64,000 bases of DNA from Planctomycetota bacterium (GCA_013112555.1 JABFGK010000002.1:1-64000); one strand, 5' to 3'; shown: positions 19,848 to 29,637, counted from the first letter of the stretch. The notes: generated from the sequence alone by a model not told the origin. Program-made: numbers and translations.

Positions 19848-21443
19848 ATGATTGACCGTTCGAACCACCGAAGACTCGGCACCCCGTTCAGCCGGCACAG
19901 GTTCCGCCCGCTGTCCGTGGCCGTGCTCATTGTGTTGGCTGTCCCAGCCGGGTTGGCGCAGGACTGCGACCCGCTCGAGTCTCAGAAGATTCTTGCGTCG
20001 GATGGGGATTCCTCCGACCGGTTCGGGTGTTCGGTATCGATGTCCGGTTCGACCGCAGTCATCGGCGCGTACTTTGACGAGGACAACGGGGGCGGCTCAG
20101 GCAGCGCGTATGCGTTTAACTGGGATGGGACCGGCTGGCGTGAGCAGGCCAAACTTACTGCCCGGGACGGCGAACCGTGGGAGTACTTCGGGTATGCCGT
20201 CGCGTGCACGGAATCGCTTGCATTGATCGGTGCCCCGCAGGATACACATGACGGTACGCTTTCAGGGTCTGCCTATGTGTACCGGTATGACTCAGAGTTG
20301 CTGGAGTGGAAGCCTGAGGCCAAACTCCTCCCATCCGGGGGCGAGAACAACGACTACTTCGGGTGTGCCGTTTCCATTTCCGGGAACATCGCCGTGGTGG
20401 GCGCATCGCTGGCCAACCCGCTCGGCCATAACTCCGGGGCGGTCTATGTCTACTACTACAACGGGACACGATGGATTGAACAAGCCACTCTGACAGCGCC
20501 TGGAGGAGGCCCTGAGGATACCTTCGGCGAGGCGGTCAGTGTGTGGGACGATGTGATTCTGGTTGGTGCATCCGGAAATGACGACCGTGGGGTGGCGTCC
20601 GGTGCCGCGTATGTCTACCGGTTCAACGGCTCGCGCTGGGTTGCAGAAGCAACGCTGACTGCCTCGGACGCGGCCGTGTTAGACTACTTCGGGCGAGCCG
20701 TTGCGGTTCGGGACGGACTGGCGGTGATCAGTGCCCCGGGACATAACGGATCGGTTCCGGACGGCGGGGCAACGTATGTATTCGCATACAACGGGCTGGA
20801 GTGGGGTGAGGAATCGATTCTCACGGCCTTGGATGAGCAAAGTGGCCGAGTCTACGGGTCATCGCTTGCTGTCGATACTGATGTGGTGCTGGTCGGGGCG
20901 TATTTCGACAATGATCAAGCCGAGAGATCCGGAGCAGCGTACCTGTACCGCTACGACGGCATCGAGTGGGCTGAACAGGGCAAACTCACGGCTTCAGACG
21001 GTCGCTTCTACGACAAGTTCGGGTGTTCCGTTTCGCTGTTCGGCCAGCAGGCATTGATCGGAGCGTACTATTCGGATGTTCTTGGAGATTCCTCCGGTTC
21101 AGCCTACGCGTTTCGAATCAATTGTCAGCCAACCTTTCGGCTGGCTGTGTCCGGGCCCTGCCCCGGCCCGATGCGGTTGAGTACATCTCATGGGACTTCA
21201 CACGAATCGGTTGCCTTCCTTTACGGATTCAGCGCTGGTACGACTGTCATCCCGCCCCGCTTCCCGTGTGCCGGGACGACGATCAATCTTGGTTCAGGCG
21301 CTGCTCTAATTGAGACCGCTGTCGCAGATGAGCATGGCACGGCCGTGATCGATGTTGATGTTCCATCATCGGCTTGCAGCCGGGTCCTGGTACAGGCCGT
21401 TGATCTGACGACGTGCACGACAACGCGCGTCACGGGGCTGTAA
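19848..21443 (+). CDS. Secreted FG-GAP seven-repeat propeller protein with C-terminal domain
   Basis: 531 aa. A signal peptide (LSVAVLIVLAVPAGLA, about residues 24-40) is followed by seven repeats of about 55 residues, each opening with an (L/I)xASDG-like phrase, DxFGxxVS, then VIGA and GSAYVYxYxGxxWxEQAKL. Examples begin at ILASDGDSSDRFG, LTARDGEPWEYFG, LLPSGGENNDYFG and LTASDGRFYDKFG. Seven repeats fit one seven-bladed integrin-type propeller. From about residue 425 a separate domain starts (CQPTFRLAVSGPCPGPM) and ends with SSACSRVLVQAVDLTTC; the same domain recurs in three intact genes and one broken gene at 36-46 kb. Start ATG 19848. Likely an exported surface or matrix protein; partner unknown. 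Confidence 0.88.
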   Translation: MIDRSNHRRLGTPFSRHRFRPLSVAVLIVLAVPAGLAQDCDPLESQKILASDGDSSDRFGCSVSMSGSTAVIGAYFDEDNGGGSGSAYAFNWDGTGWREQAKLTARDGEPWEYFGYAVACTESLALIGAPQDTHDGTLSGSAYVYRYDSELLEWKPEAKLLPSGGENNDYFGCAVSISGNIAVVGASLANPLGHNSGAVYVYYYNGTRWIEQATLTAPGGGPEDTFGEAVSVWDDVILVGASGNDDRGVASGAAYVYRFNGSRWVAEATLTASDAAVLDYFGRAVAVRDGLAVISAPGHNGSVPDGGATYVFAYNGLEWGEESILTALDEQSGRVYGSSLAVDTDVVLVGAYFDNDQAERSGAAYLYRYDGIEWAEQGKLTASDGRFYDKFGCSVSLFGQQALIGAYYSDVLGDSSGSAYAFRINCQPTFRLAVSGPCPGPMRLSTSHGTSHESVAFLYGFSAGTTVIPPRFPCAGTTINLGSGAALIETAVADEHGTAVIDVDVPSSACSRVLVQAVDLTTCTTTRVTGL

Positions 21444-21678
21444 TCCTGAGGGGTGGCCAAACTCCGTTTTATTAGACCCATCGCGTCCTTCAAGCGGGTT
21501 GGTTGGTTTTCTAAATCAAACTCTTATGTATATCCGAGAAATGCACTTGACAGGCTGTCGATGATCGGATAGATTGAGAACGTGGATTGCCGTTCTGGAT
21601 CCACTCTGTGAAACCCAAGCTATTAGACGTTCGGCTTTTATAGGCAGGCGGGATACCTTGCGAAAGGGAGGCGTTCGC

Positions 21679-22167
21679 ATGGAGTTATCCACCCGGATCG
21701 TTGCCGCTGCTCTCATGGGGATCTGTTCATCCCCACTCTGGCATGGGCTGCGGCCAAGTTCGTCGTTGGATGGCATCGCACGACTCACACCGGCGAGGCT
21801 CGGAGAGATCGCTGCAGGTGAGGGGGCGTGCAGGCTCGTTCCCGGTCAAGTCAGGACGGATGTATGTGCCGACCTCGGGGTATTTGAGTGTGACGGGTGG
21901 ATGCCGCCGTGCGAATGGCCCACCACGATGGGTTGCTCAGTTGGATGCACTCCGATCACACGGTGGACTGCGGTCGGCGATCCGGCCGAGTATGGCTCCG
22001 TTGTCGGCACAGCGTGCGATGACGGCACCGGTAACTACAGCACGCTCCGGTTTCGAGCCTGCACGTGGTCGGGAACTTGCAATTGTGACGGCCCCTTCAT
22101 GACCGGTACCCACTCGTGCTCCATCTTCTCATTCACAGAGATGATTCCCTGTGACACACCTGATTGA
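21679..22167 (+). CDS. Cysteine-rich small secreted protein
   Basis: Not a named family. 162 aa from ATG 21679, with AAAGGGAGG just upstream; a longer in-frame start at 21574 lacks one. After a short hydrophobic N-terminus (IVAAALMGICSSPLW) comes LTPARLGEIAAGEGAC, which resembles the leader end of double-glycine-type peptides (L-x-L-x-x-I-x-x-G-x), then a Cys-rich body with about 14 cysteines in pairs such as GCSVGC and SGTCNCDG. The next genes encode a LolA-like protein and a C39-like peptidase, so it may be their substrate. That link is inference. Confidence 0.7.
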   Translation: MELSTRIVAAALMGICSSPLWHGLRPSSSLDGIARLTPARLGEIAAGEGACRLVPGQVRTDVCADLGVFECDGWMPPCEWPTTMGCSVGCTPITRWTAVGDPAEYGSVVGTACDDGTGNYSTLRFRACTWSGTCNCDGPFMTGTHSCSIFSFTEMIPCDTPD

Positions 22168-22256
22168 CCTGCGTCGTGCTTGGCCGTGTCGCATGCTGCG
22201 ATGGCACCTGTAGACCATACGTGAAATGAAACTCGAATATTAATCGGAGCACCGCA

Positions 22257-23558
22257 ATGTCAGATTTGCCACATTGTCCCCTCCTGCGTGGCCCTGTATG
22301 TGTTTCAGTGCTTGCAATATTGACGCTATTCATCTCGGCAGCGGCCCTGGGCCAGAATCGAGCCACATTCACTAAGGAGGAACTTCTGAAGGAGGCGCTC
22401 GAGCGTCATGATGCGATCGCTGCGATCGATGTGACATTTACCTGTGATCAGATATCAGGCCCGACTGAGCAAGTCATGCCGGACGGCCATGTCGCCGCTG
22501 GTGCGGCTGTGTACCAAAGGCAGCGCATTGTATTCTCAGAAGACGGGTTTCTGAATGAAAACGAGACGCAGGGCGATCTGTCCATGAACGATCGCATTGC
22601 GAATCGGTGGGTGTCATACAACGGGGTCGTGGCGTGTCTCTACACGCCGGGGAGCGATCCGAGGCACCCTGATCTTGCCGTGACGAGCGATCCGCCTGAC
22701 TATGCGAACGAAAGGAAACTCGCCCCTGAGTTACGGACGTATGGGGTTGAGTTCTTCGACATGCAGTTGCTGAATCCGTCACGCCCGGACGGCACCGGTG
22801 AGAGTGACATGAGTCTCCTTTCATTGCTGAGTGCCAAGACAGCCGTCGTCCGCGAGTCGACGGAAGTTGTTGATGGGCATGAGTGCCATGTGGTTGACCT
22901 CCTGGACCCGAGTGAACGAAGCAACCAAATCGCGATGACGGTATGGGTTGATGCACAGCGCTCCTGCCTGCCCATCCGTCACGTTCATTACATACGGTTT
23001 GATGATGAGACAGTTGAGCCAATGGCTGAGTACCAAGTGCTCGCAGCGGCCGAGGTGGAGCCAGGCGTGTGGATGGGTACGAAGGGTTATAAGCATGTAT
23101 TCCAGACGCGTAGTCTGACGGGAATACCGGAGCGAGAATGGGAGATCGAGGTCGATACGGATGAATCGCGGTCCCTGCTGCTGGCAGTCAATCACAAGGT
23201 CGACCCCGGGATGTATGAACTGTGGGATCGTGTTCCGCCGGGCACCTCCTGTGTCATGATTGACACCCAGGAGCAGTGGATTGCGAAGGCTGACGATATT
23301 GAGAGCATTGCGGCTGAGTTTCTTGCCACGCTCCTGCTGAAGGGGGATCGCGAGGATCATGGGCTTTTTGACCGTGCCGCCGGACAGTCCTTCCTGGTCT
23401 CAATGTCGGGTCCGGGTACACAACCTGGCATGACGTGGTCCGCGATGATGACGTGCTCGATTGCCGGTGCCGCGTTCCTCCTCTTGCCGCGCGGCGGGAA
23501 ACGCAAGTCTGCAGCGCATCGCGCGGGCGTGATGTCAGGAACTCCATCTACCTCTTGA
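22257..23558 (+). CDS. LolA-like secreted protein with C-terminal membrane segment
   Basis: 433 aa. Signal peptide near residues 12-32 (VCVSVLAILTLFISAAALG). The middle resembles the outer-membrane lipoprotein-sorting (LolA/MucB-like) fold often found in planctomycetes: KEALERHDAIAAIDVTFTC at the start, VDGHECHVVDLLDPSE with TVWVDAQRSCLPIRHVHY (residues about 205-250), then GVWMGTKGYKHVFQ. A hydrophobic segment AMMTCSIAGAAFLLLP followed by a basic tail (about 395-433) anchors the C-terminus. It is 10 bp before the C39-like gene, in an apparent operon starting at 21679. A chaperone role is speculative. Confidence 0.7.
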   Translation: MSDLPHCPLLRGPVCVSVLAILTLFISAAALGQNRATFTKEELLKEALERHDAIAAIDVTFTCDQISGPTEQVMPDGHVAAGAAVYQRQRIVFSEDGFLNENETQGDLSMNDRIANRWVSYNGVVACLYTPGSDPRHPDLAVTSDPPDYANERKLAPELRTYGVEFFDMQLLNPSRPDGTGESDMSLLSLLSAKTAVVRESTEVVDGHECHVVDLLDPSERSNQIAMTVWVDAQRSCLPIRHVHYIRFDDETVEPMAEYQVLAAAEVEPGVWMGTKGYKHVFQTRSLTGIPEREWEIEVDTDESRSLLLAVNHKVDPGMYELWDRVPPGTSCVMIDTQEQWIAKADDIESIAAEFLATLLLKGDREDHGLFDRAAGQSFLVSMSGPGTQPGMTWSAMMTCSIAGAAFLLLPRGGKRKSAAHRAGVMSGTPSTS

Positions 23559-23568
23559 GGGGGAGCCT

Positions 23569-24291
23569 ATGCGTCTCTCATTGTCCCGCGATGTCAGTCT
23601 TGTGTGCCTGGTGCTGCTCGCACTTATGATCGGTGGGCCGATCGCGGGTGCACAGCAGGACCATAATCCCGCACCTGGCAAAGACCAGACGGGCATTCCG
23701 GGTGAACGAGAGTCTTTCAGAGTGCAATGTGGGCGTGCCTGTGCCGCGATGGCCCTGGAGCGATACGACATCGCCTATACCAACGCCGAGCTCGAGCAGG
23801 CGATGCCGGTTGACGCCGACGGCCGAATCTCAGCAGAGTCGGTAATGAACTTCCTGACGAGGAAGGGGCTGGAGGTGACCGGTGTGCAAACCAGCCCGAC
23901 TGTATTGATGGAGACACAACCCACTGCCATCCTGTATGAGCAGCGCCCCTTTGTTGACGGTGCAACGAAAGTGCAGGAGCCGCACTTTGTCATAGTCATT
24001 GCCTATGACGGGGATCGGATCTGTTTGTATAACCCGGATGTACGAAGCAATCGTACCGGCTGGGTGTCGGCAGATCGGGCACTCGAGTACTGGACCGGTG
24101 AGGCACTGTTGGTGTCAGGGCCATCGGGAAGCGATCCTGCATTTGCAGGCAGAATCGGTGCGAGGGAACGGAGCCTTCGAGAGGTGATTCAGAGTGCAGG
24201 GCGTTGGGTGTTGCTGCCGGTACTTCCGATCGTCCTGGCCGTCCTGTTGCGCCGGCGCTTGATCGCACTCCCACGCGCGCAGGGAGGTTAA
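23569..24291 (+). CDS. C39-like cysteine peptidase with C-terminal membrane anchor
   Basis: 240 aa. Signal peptide at about 8-28 (DVSLVCLVLLALMIGG), then a papain-like C39 fold: VQCGRACAAMALERY with Cys at about 54, LEQAMPVDADGRISAESVMNFL, GLEVTGVQ, and EPHFVIVIAYDGDRICLYNPD with His about 139 and Asp about 157 forming the expected triad. A hydrophobic helix VLLPVLPIVLAVLL (about 215-228) and a basic tail end it. Classical C39 domains sit in the cytosol on ABC exporters and cut double-Gly leaders; here the domain is exported and there is no ATPase. It lies 10 bp after the LolA-like gene and 1 bp before the lipoprotein gene. Confidence 0.78.
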   Translation: MRLSLSRDVSLVCLVLLALMIGGPIAGAQQDHNPAPGKDQTGIPGERESFRVQCGRACAAMALERYDIAYTNAELEQAMPVDADGRISAESVMNFLTRKGLEVTGVQTSPTVLMETQPTAILYEQRPFVDGATKVQEPHFVIVIAYDGDRICLYNPDVRSNRTGWVSADRALEYWTGEALLVSGPSGSDPAFAGRIGARERSLREVIQSAGRWVLLPVLPIVLAVLLRRRLIALPRAQGG

Positions 24292-24292
24292 G

Positions 24293-25381
24293 TTGTACAG
24301 CAGGCAGCGATGTTGTTGCGTTCCACTTCCTATCGTCATCATCATCGGTCTGCTCATCGGCGGCTGCCATGAGCAGGCGGGCCGACAACCGGGCGTTGTC
24401 GAGCACTATCCCGATGAGGTGGTCACGAAGGCGGCGCAGGCCGTCGCTGCATTCGCTACGGAAGTACCGACCGTCCCGGACGAGGGACCGAATCAGTTGC
24501 TGCATCGGTACTATGCAATTGGACGAGACTACCCGATCCGCGATGGCGATGGCCAGGCTGACACGTGCCTGACATTCCTCTTCACCCAGGCCAGTTCCAA
24601 GGCGATCTATGGCCTCCCGGTGCTCGATCGCCAGCCGGCAGGCTGGACCTTCTTCCGACCCCGCAGCAGTCGACTCAGAACCAATCACCAGGCACATGCC
24701 AACCAGTTCATGCTTCTTCTCTCTGCTGATCGGGCTTTGGAATGGTCAAGCACATACGTGTCGCTGCCGATTCCCGACCAACCGGACATCTCGCTGCAGG
24801 ATCTGCTCCAATCAGCCAAAGCGATCTATCATGCCGGCACTGACGGTAGTTGGCTGCTGGCTGCCCTGGCACAGATGAAGCATGAGGATCCCTGGACCAA
24901 TCGGTTCGGTGAATCCTGGTCGATTGATTCACTCGTACAGCACGAGTTGGCCTGGGAGTCGCTGACTGCCCCCTGCTGGGGTCAGCATCGGCTCTACGGA
25001 CTCGCCTGCGCAGCCGATCAAGTTCGTGACTGTCTTGCACGCGGGACAGCCCGGTCACTTGATGACCTCCTCGCACGGGAGGCAAATGAGGCCTGGGGCC
25101 GATACGACCGATCCGGAGGCGGCTTCATCCCTCACGACGGGCCGCTTCGTGACGACTTGCAGTTTTCGTACAATGCGCATGTGCTTGAGTGGATGCTGGC
25201 ATGCCCGGCCACCCTTCGGGCCGTCGGCGGGGCACGACTTCACGACGCGATTCTCGACCTCGCCGATGCAGCAGCGACACACACCGACGCCCCAACGATC
25301 GTTCGGGCACATGCGATCCACGCCCTTCGTGTCTATTCGGAGTTGGCATCGGGGAAGGTCGGGGGAGGAAACCGGGAATAG
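24293..25381 (+). CDS. Alpha/alpha-toroid-like lipoprotein
   Basis: 362 aa starting with TTG 24293, one base after the C39-like stop. The N-terminus VIIIGLLIGGCHEQ carries a lipobox. The body reads like an all-helical repeat protein: HRYYAIGRDYPI, QDLLQSAKAIYHAGTDGSW, LLAALAQMKHEDPW, NRFGESWSIDSLVQHEL and CWGQHRLYGLACAAD, a pattern I associate with planctomycete squalene-cyclase-like or prenyltransferase-like toroids found near C39 peptidases. That association is from memory and not checked. No catalytic Asp-rich motif is visible, so an enzymatic role is not claimed. Confidence 0.65.
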   Translation: MYSRQRCCCVPLPIVIIIGLLIGGCHEQAGRQPGVVEHYPDEVVTKAAQAVAAFATEVPTVPDEGPNQLLHRYYAIGRDYPIRDGDGQADTCLTFLFTQASSKAIYGLPVLDRQPAGWTFFRPRSSRLRTNHQAHANQFMLLLSADRALEWSSTYVSLPIPDQPDISLQDLLQSAKAIYHAGTDGSWLLAALAQMKHEDPWTNRFGESWSIDSLVQHELAWESLTAPCWGQHRLYGLACAADQVRDCLARGTARSLDDLLAREANEAWGRYDRSGGGFIPHDGPLRDDLQFSYNAHVLEWMLACPATLRAVGGARLHDAILDLADAAATHTDAPTIVRAHAIHALRVYSELASGKVGGGNRE

Positions 25382-25502
25382 CATTGTCGGCTCAATGCTG
25401 CCCGGCTTCCGTGTGTTGGAGACTGAATCCACCCTCAGCCGTGATCCCAATCGACGTCACAGCCCAGGTACCCTGCATCACTATTCGGCAAGGTCAAGGT
25501 GT

Positions 25503-26168
25503 ATGTTGAATCTGATGAAGAAGGTGCTGTTCCTGCTCGGCGGGGCTGTGATTCTGATGCTCGTGGTATGCTGCGTTTTATCCTGGAAGATTCGGTTTGT
25601 GAACGCTCGGCTGCTCCCGGAGCCGGAGATGTACGTTTATGACGACGGGGCACGGCGCTGGCTGGTGCAAGTGTATCATCGACCAGGCACATCCTTGATC
25701 GCAGCCTATGTGAATCCGTCAATCGGCCCGGAAGCACTGGAGCATGCGGCGTTCACGCCACCCAGGTGGTCTGCCCTGCGTACTCCGCCGACGTTTGAGA
25801 AGGGGTTTCACTATGATTATGGATACGGCTGGCCGTTGTGCGCTCTGGCATGGAGCGGTGAGGATTCGATCGACGGCGACCAGGCTCGTCGCATCACGGT
25901 CAATCGTGGGATCGTGGTTGTGCAGGATCCTGCAGACAGAACTTCGTTGATCGTTTTGCCGACGCGGCCGATCTGGGGCGGCATACTCACGAATCTGTGC
26001 TTCTATGTTCCGGTGTGCTGGGTGCTGGCTGGGCTGTGTCGCGTGACTCGGCGGTGGTTTTTGTCCTCCCGTTCAGATGACACCGATCTGGGCGGGAATG
26101 GGGAAGACCGCACAGAAGTGCCAGGCCCGGCGCGCACGACTCCCGATACGAAACCTGATAGCGCCTGA
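25503..26168 (+). CDS. Small membrane protein ending the C39 cluster
   Basis: 221 aa, not recognised. An N-terminal helix (KVLFLLGGAVILMLVVCCVL, residues about 7-26), an extracytoplasmic middle (EMYVYDDGARRWLVQVYHRP, HYDYGYGWPLCALAWSGED), then a second helix pair ending CFYVPVCWVLAGLC (about 165-180) and a charged cytoplasmic tail. Two membrane-spanning regions with a ~130-residue external loop are predicted. It lies 121 bp downstream of the lipoprotein gene on the same strand and may be in the same unit. ATG 25503 is chosen over 25515 by position after the spacer. Confidence 0.65.
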   Translation: MLNLMKKVLFLLGGAVILMLVVCCVLSWKIRFVNARLLPEPEMYVYDDGARRWLVQVYHRPGTSLIAAYVNPSIGPEALEHAAFTPPRWSALRTPPTFEKGFHYDYGYGWPLCALAWSGEDSIDGDQARRITVNRGIVVVQDPADRTSLIVLPTRPIWGGILTNLCFYVPVCWVLAGLCRVTRRWFLSSRSDDTDLGGNGEDRTEVPGPARTTPDTKPDSA

Positions 26169-26355
26169 CCGATTTACAGAAGTATCGAATGTGGCGGCCA
26201 TTGATTGAGATATCCAGACGACGGCATCTCCGGTTTCGCACGCGACTGGAGGATGACATCGTGGCATCTGGCAGCCAGGTGCGATCCTCGATGGTAGTGC
26301 CGGGGGGCGTGTGAGAGAGAGATTTGGTCACCTGGACTCCTATCATGACCAAGAC

Positions 26356-28092
26356 ATGAGTGAGTCAAGTAATACTAACCCGCCTGGCAATTCTCATCTT
26401 GATGACTTGCCGCCACTTCACCACGCAGCACGGATCGGTGACTGTGCAGCGATCCGACGCTTGGTTGACAAAGGTGCAGATGTCAATACGACTTTTGATG
26501 TCGGCCGCCATCTGGAAGCGTACCCACGAATCATGACGCCATTGATGACGGCGGCAGGCAGCGAAGACGGGGCCGATGTCGAGACCGTCAGAACGCTGCT
26601 TGAACTCGGGGCTGATCCGGTACTGGTCGTCGATGAGCAAACGGCAGCGAGTCATGCCTGTCACGGGTCGCTCGAATGGGCGTATCGAGCAGGAGGCGAT
26701 GCCTCACGTCTGCAACTGCTCCTGGAGTCAGGCAGCCCTCTTCCTCCTGATCCGTATCTTCGCAATCAAATGCTCTGTCGTACAGCTTCAGTCGGGGACG
26801 CGCAGCGCCTGAGCGTGCTGCTGGTTGGCCGGATTGGCCCGGGTGGCTATTTCAATCCTGAGGAGTCAGTGCAGCGAGCCAAGTTGGCTCAGGAGTATAT
26901 GAAGCAGTGGGACTTCGTTGAGCATGAAGAGGACCGTGTGTGGGCAAGTCAGGTAGAGGACGAGGCCAACAGGGAAGAACTCAAGCGTGCTGCCTGCGGC
27001 CCGCTCCCTCACGAGATTCCTCTGCATTGCGCTGCAGCCGAAGGCCACGCAGACTGTCTGAAAATGCTTCTTGACGCAGGTGCGGATCCATTGGCGCGAG
27101 ACTATTGTCAACGAACGGCGTTGTACGATGCAGCCAACTCTGTCACAGTGCGCATTCTGGTTGCTGCCGGGGTTCCGGTTGAGGATACCGACTCACTGGG
27201 CTGGTCACCGCTCGTCAATGGCGTGAGCGATGGTGACATCGAGCGGATTCGAGCCCTTATTGACGCCGGAGCAGATGTGAATGAAACGCACGACCGGGGG
27301 TATACCGTCTTCATGTCGGCCGTCAGTTCGATGAAACGTTCACTCGACGTTCTCAAACTGCTGATCAAAGTAGGCGCTGATCCGCATGCGGTGACTGAAC
27401 GCGGGTGGAATGCGTTTCATGCTGGGGTCGATGTCGATGGGGAGGCCAATGAGGAACAGTCCGTTCGGGAGACGTTGTGTTACCTGAAGGAACTCGGAAT
27501 TGATCTTGAGCGACGCAACAAGTTAGAGCATACACCGTTGGCGAAGGCACTCATGGAAGGCACTTCCATTGAGGTGCAGGTGCTGTGTGACCTGGGAGCG
27601 GACGTGAATGCGGTCTGTCCGATGCATCAATGCGGGAAAGAACAGTGTTCGTGTATTGATCTTCCTTTGCTGTTTCACGCGGCCGTCGGCATTGGAGTCG
27701 ATAGTGACGATAAGACCGCAGTGCTACTGAAAGCCGGTGCAGATCCGTTCGTCACTGATGAACAGGGCTGCACGCCATTGATGCATGTGGCTGTCAGAAT
27801 GACCAAGGCCCTAGATGATAGCCGGGCATGCTACCAGTCGCTGCTGAACGGACTGCTTGCACTACCTTTGCCGGATGAGTCGCTGGTGAGACGGCCCGAC
27901 AAATACATTCTCAAAATACAGTGCGATGCCGGCAAATACCTCCGAGAGTTCGCTGACTCGATCCCGATCCGCAGCACTTCCGAATACGCCGCTGAGTGGC
28001 GCAGTGAGCAGTTGAAATGCCTGGAGTTCCTGTTTGCCTATGAATGCTTGGTGCGGGCCAATGGCACAGGTTCACATAACATTGGCCCTTGA
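26356..28092 (+). CDS. Ankyrin-repeat protein
   Basis: 578 aa, no signal peptide, so probably cytoplasmic. Repeats are visible throughout: LPPLHHAARIGDCAAIRRLV with KGADVN, TPLMTAAGSEDGADVETVRT, IPLHCAAAEGHADCLKMLLD with AGADPLAR, SPLVNGVSDGDIERIRALID with AGADVN, TVFMSAVSSM with VGADPH, and TPLMHVAVRM near the end. There are about eight to nine repeats, interrupted by longer inserts at about 165-225. Such proteins bind other proteins; no partner is evident. The ATG 26356 follows a GAGTGA-rich leader; an earlier in-frame ATG at 26311 gives 15 more residues. Confidence 0.88.
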   Translation: MSESSNTNPPGNSHLDDLPPLHHAARIGDCAAIRRLVDKGADVNTTFDVGRHLEAYPRIMTPLMTAAGSEDGADVETVRTLLELGADPVLVVDEQTAASHACHGSLEWAYRAGGDASRLQLLLESGSPLPPDPYLRNQMLCRTASVGDAQRLSVLLVGRIGPGGYFNPEESVQRAKLAQEYMKQWDFVEHEEDRVWASQVEDEANREELKRAACGPLPHEIPLHCAAAEGHADCLKMLLDAGADPLARDYCQRTALYDAANSVTVRILVAAGVPVEDTDSLGWSPLVNGVSDGDIERIRALIDAGADVNETHDRGYTVFMSAVSSMKRSLDVLKLLIKVGADPHAVTERGWNAFHAGVDVDGEANEEQSVRETLCYLKELGIDLERRNKLEHTPLAKALMEGTSIEVQVLCDLGADVNAVCPMHQCGKEQCSCIDLPLLFHAAVGIGVDSDDKTAVLLKAGADPFVTDEQGCTPLMHVAVRMTKALDDSRACYQSLLNGLLALPLPDESLVRRPDKYILKIQCDAGKYLREFADSIPIRSTSEYAAEWRSEQLKCLEFLFAYECLVRANGTGSHNIGP

Positions 28093-28172
28093 CTCCACCG
28101 TGCCCTTCACCATGAATAGAATGCAGCGCCGGCTGTATGTTGCTGCTCGGAATTATGAGGAAGGGTTGAGCC

Positions 28173-28778
28173 ATGGCGGTGACGAAGTCAAAGACAAGAA
28201 AGAGCGCCAAGGCGGCGGTGAAAGCGCTCGCTCGAAGGCAGGTTCCCGGGGCCGTGAAGCGCATGGGTGGGCCGAAGGGATCGGACCGGTTCGCTGCCGG
28301 CAAGGCGTTGGTGGCGACGGCTGAGCGTGATGCAACCCGCGTCTACCCACACTTCGACGAGATCGCCATGCTGCTGGACAGTGACAGTAAAGTGATCACA
28401 TGGAATGCAATGCAGTTGATCGGTCACATGGCGGCGGTTGACTCATCAAAGAAGGTCGATGCCCTGCTCGATGCCTACCTCGGGCGAATCTGCGGCGGAA
28501 GTCTGATCACGGCGGCCAATGCGATGCAGGGTGCTGCTCGAATTGCACAAGCCCGGCCTGATCTGGCTGACCGGATCATCACGGCAGTTCTCCCGGTGGA
28601 GAAGACGGAGTATGAGAAGCCGGAGTGCCGCAATGTCGCCATTGGTCAGGCGCTGGAGGTGTTCCGGGATATCGGCGATGCAGCCATGACTCGCCCTGAT
28701 GTGAAGCGGTTCATCAAGCGGCAGCGGGCCAATACGAGGCCGTCGGTGGCCAAGTTGGCAGGGGAAATGGCCGGGTAG
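28173..28778 (+). CDS. HEAT-like helical hypothetical protein
   Basis: 201 aa. The first 30 residues are very basic (AVTKSKTRKSAKAAVKALAR), then helical pairs with HEAT-like spacing: AAGKALVATAERDATRVYPH, IAMLLDSDSKVITWNAMQLI, ALLDAYLGRICGGSLITAAN, ADRIITAVLPVEKTEYEKPE, QALEVFRDIGDAAMTRPDV. It ends VAKLAGEMAG. The ATG follows AGGAAGGG. No catalytic motif. Similar small basic HEAT-like proteins occur singly in several phyla; function unknown. It stands alone 80 bp after the ankyrin gene. Confidence 0.75.
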   Translation: MAVTKSKTRKSAKAAVKALARRQVPGAVKRMGGPKGSDRFAAGKALVATAERDATRVYPHFDEIAMLLDSDSKVITWNAMQLIGHMAAVDSSKKVDALLDAYLGRICGGSLITAANAMQGAARIAQARPDLADRIITAVLPVEKTEYEKPECRNVAIGQALEVFRDIGDAAMTRPDVKRFIKRQRANTRPSVAKLAGEMAG

Positions 28779-29012
28779 GCACTGCCGGGTGATGGGCAAC
28801 GCGCAATGACTGGGGGCGGTCGGGGGCCGTTGTGGGACTCTCAGATTTCGGCAACGAACTGTACTAACGGATGTGCAAAGGCAAGAAGCACAGTTACTCG
28901 GCTTCGTCACGTCGGCCGTGGGGACTCATGGCAATGGCGATGGTGTACTGGTCGCCGTCTCGGGAGCCGGAACGATCTTTCTCTGTTCCAGCCGTGAGCG
29001 GCACCGACATGC

Positions 29013-29484
29013 TCACTGCGGCTCGTGGGGCTCGATGTCGTTGTCTGCCAGGAACTCCAGCGCGAGATCGCGTTGCCTGGGCCTCAAACTCGTGCCATGC
29101 CTTGATGACATCCGGCTCACCGCGAACGGCCCTCCTCCACCGGCCGACCGAGCCGCGGTAGGCGTCACACGCCCATTGCCACAAGGACTGGTCTGGGGTC
29201 CAATCCGAGCCCAGAAACTCCTTGAGCATCGCATTGTCATCCGCAGGCCCCAGATCGGGCACCTCGGCAAAGCGCTCTGGATTCGATTCGACCAAGGCCG
29301 CGTTGGCTGCGTTATCATCAGCAGGGGCATTCAGCGTTTCGGCATAGTCCAGATCCGATTCCCACACCCAGACGATGTTGCCGGTTTCCAGATCGAGATA
29401 GGGACACTGCCGGTCCAGCAATTCCGCGGGCATGTAATTCATGATTCCCGTCAACTCATCAACATCTACGGGTAATCGCCGCAT
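29013..29484 (-). CDS. UPF0158-like protein, one frameshift
   Basis: No function is known for the family. The N-terminus DRQCPYLDLETGNIVWVWE matches UPF0158 text (YLDxETG), and the C-terminal half has VIKAWHEFEAQAT. Reading then shifts at about 29065-29072, where one extra base in GCAACGCGATC fits, into a frame ending LALEFLADNDIEPHEPQ and TGA at 29013. Without the shift the frame runs on in low-complexity Arg-rich text to 28894, which is not credible. Start ATG 29484. Confidence 0.65.
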
Positions 29485-29637
29485 GCCGTTACTCCCGTAT
29501 CACACAGACAGTGCCTGGCCTTTGACGAATACTCAAGCGGCTCCGCCTGACCAGGTCCATCGGACGGCCCACTCCTGCACCTGGCTCCTTGAGCAGGTCA
29601 GGTACTACAATAGCAGTAGTGTCGCAGGAGAATCACA

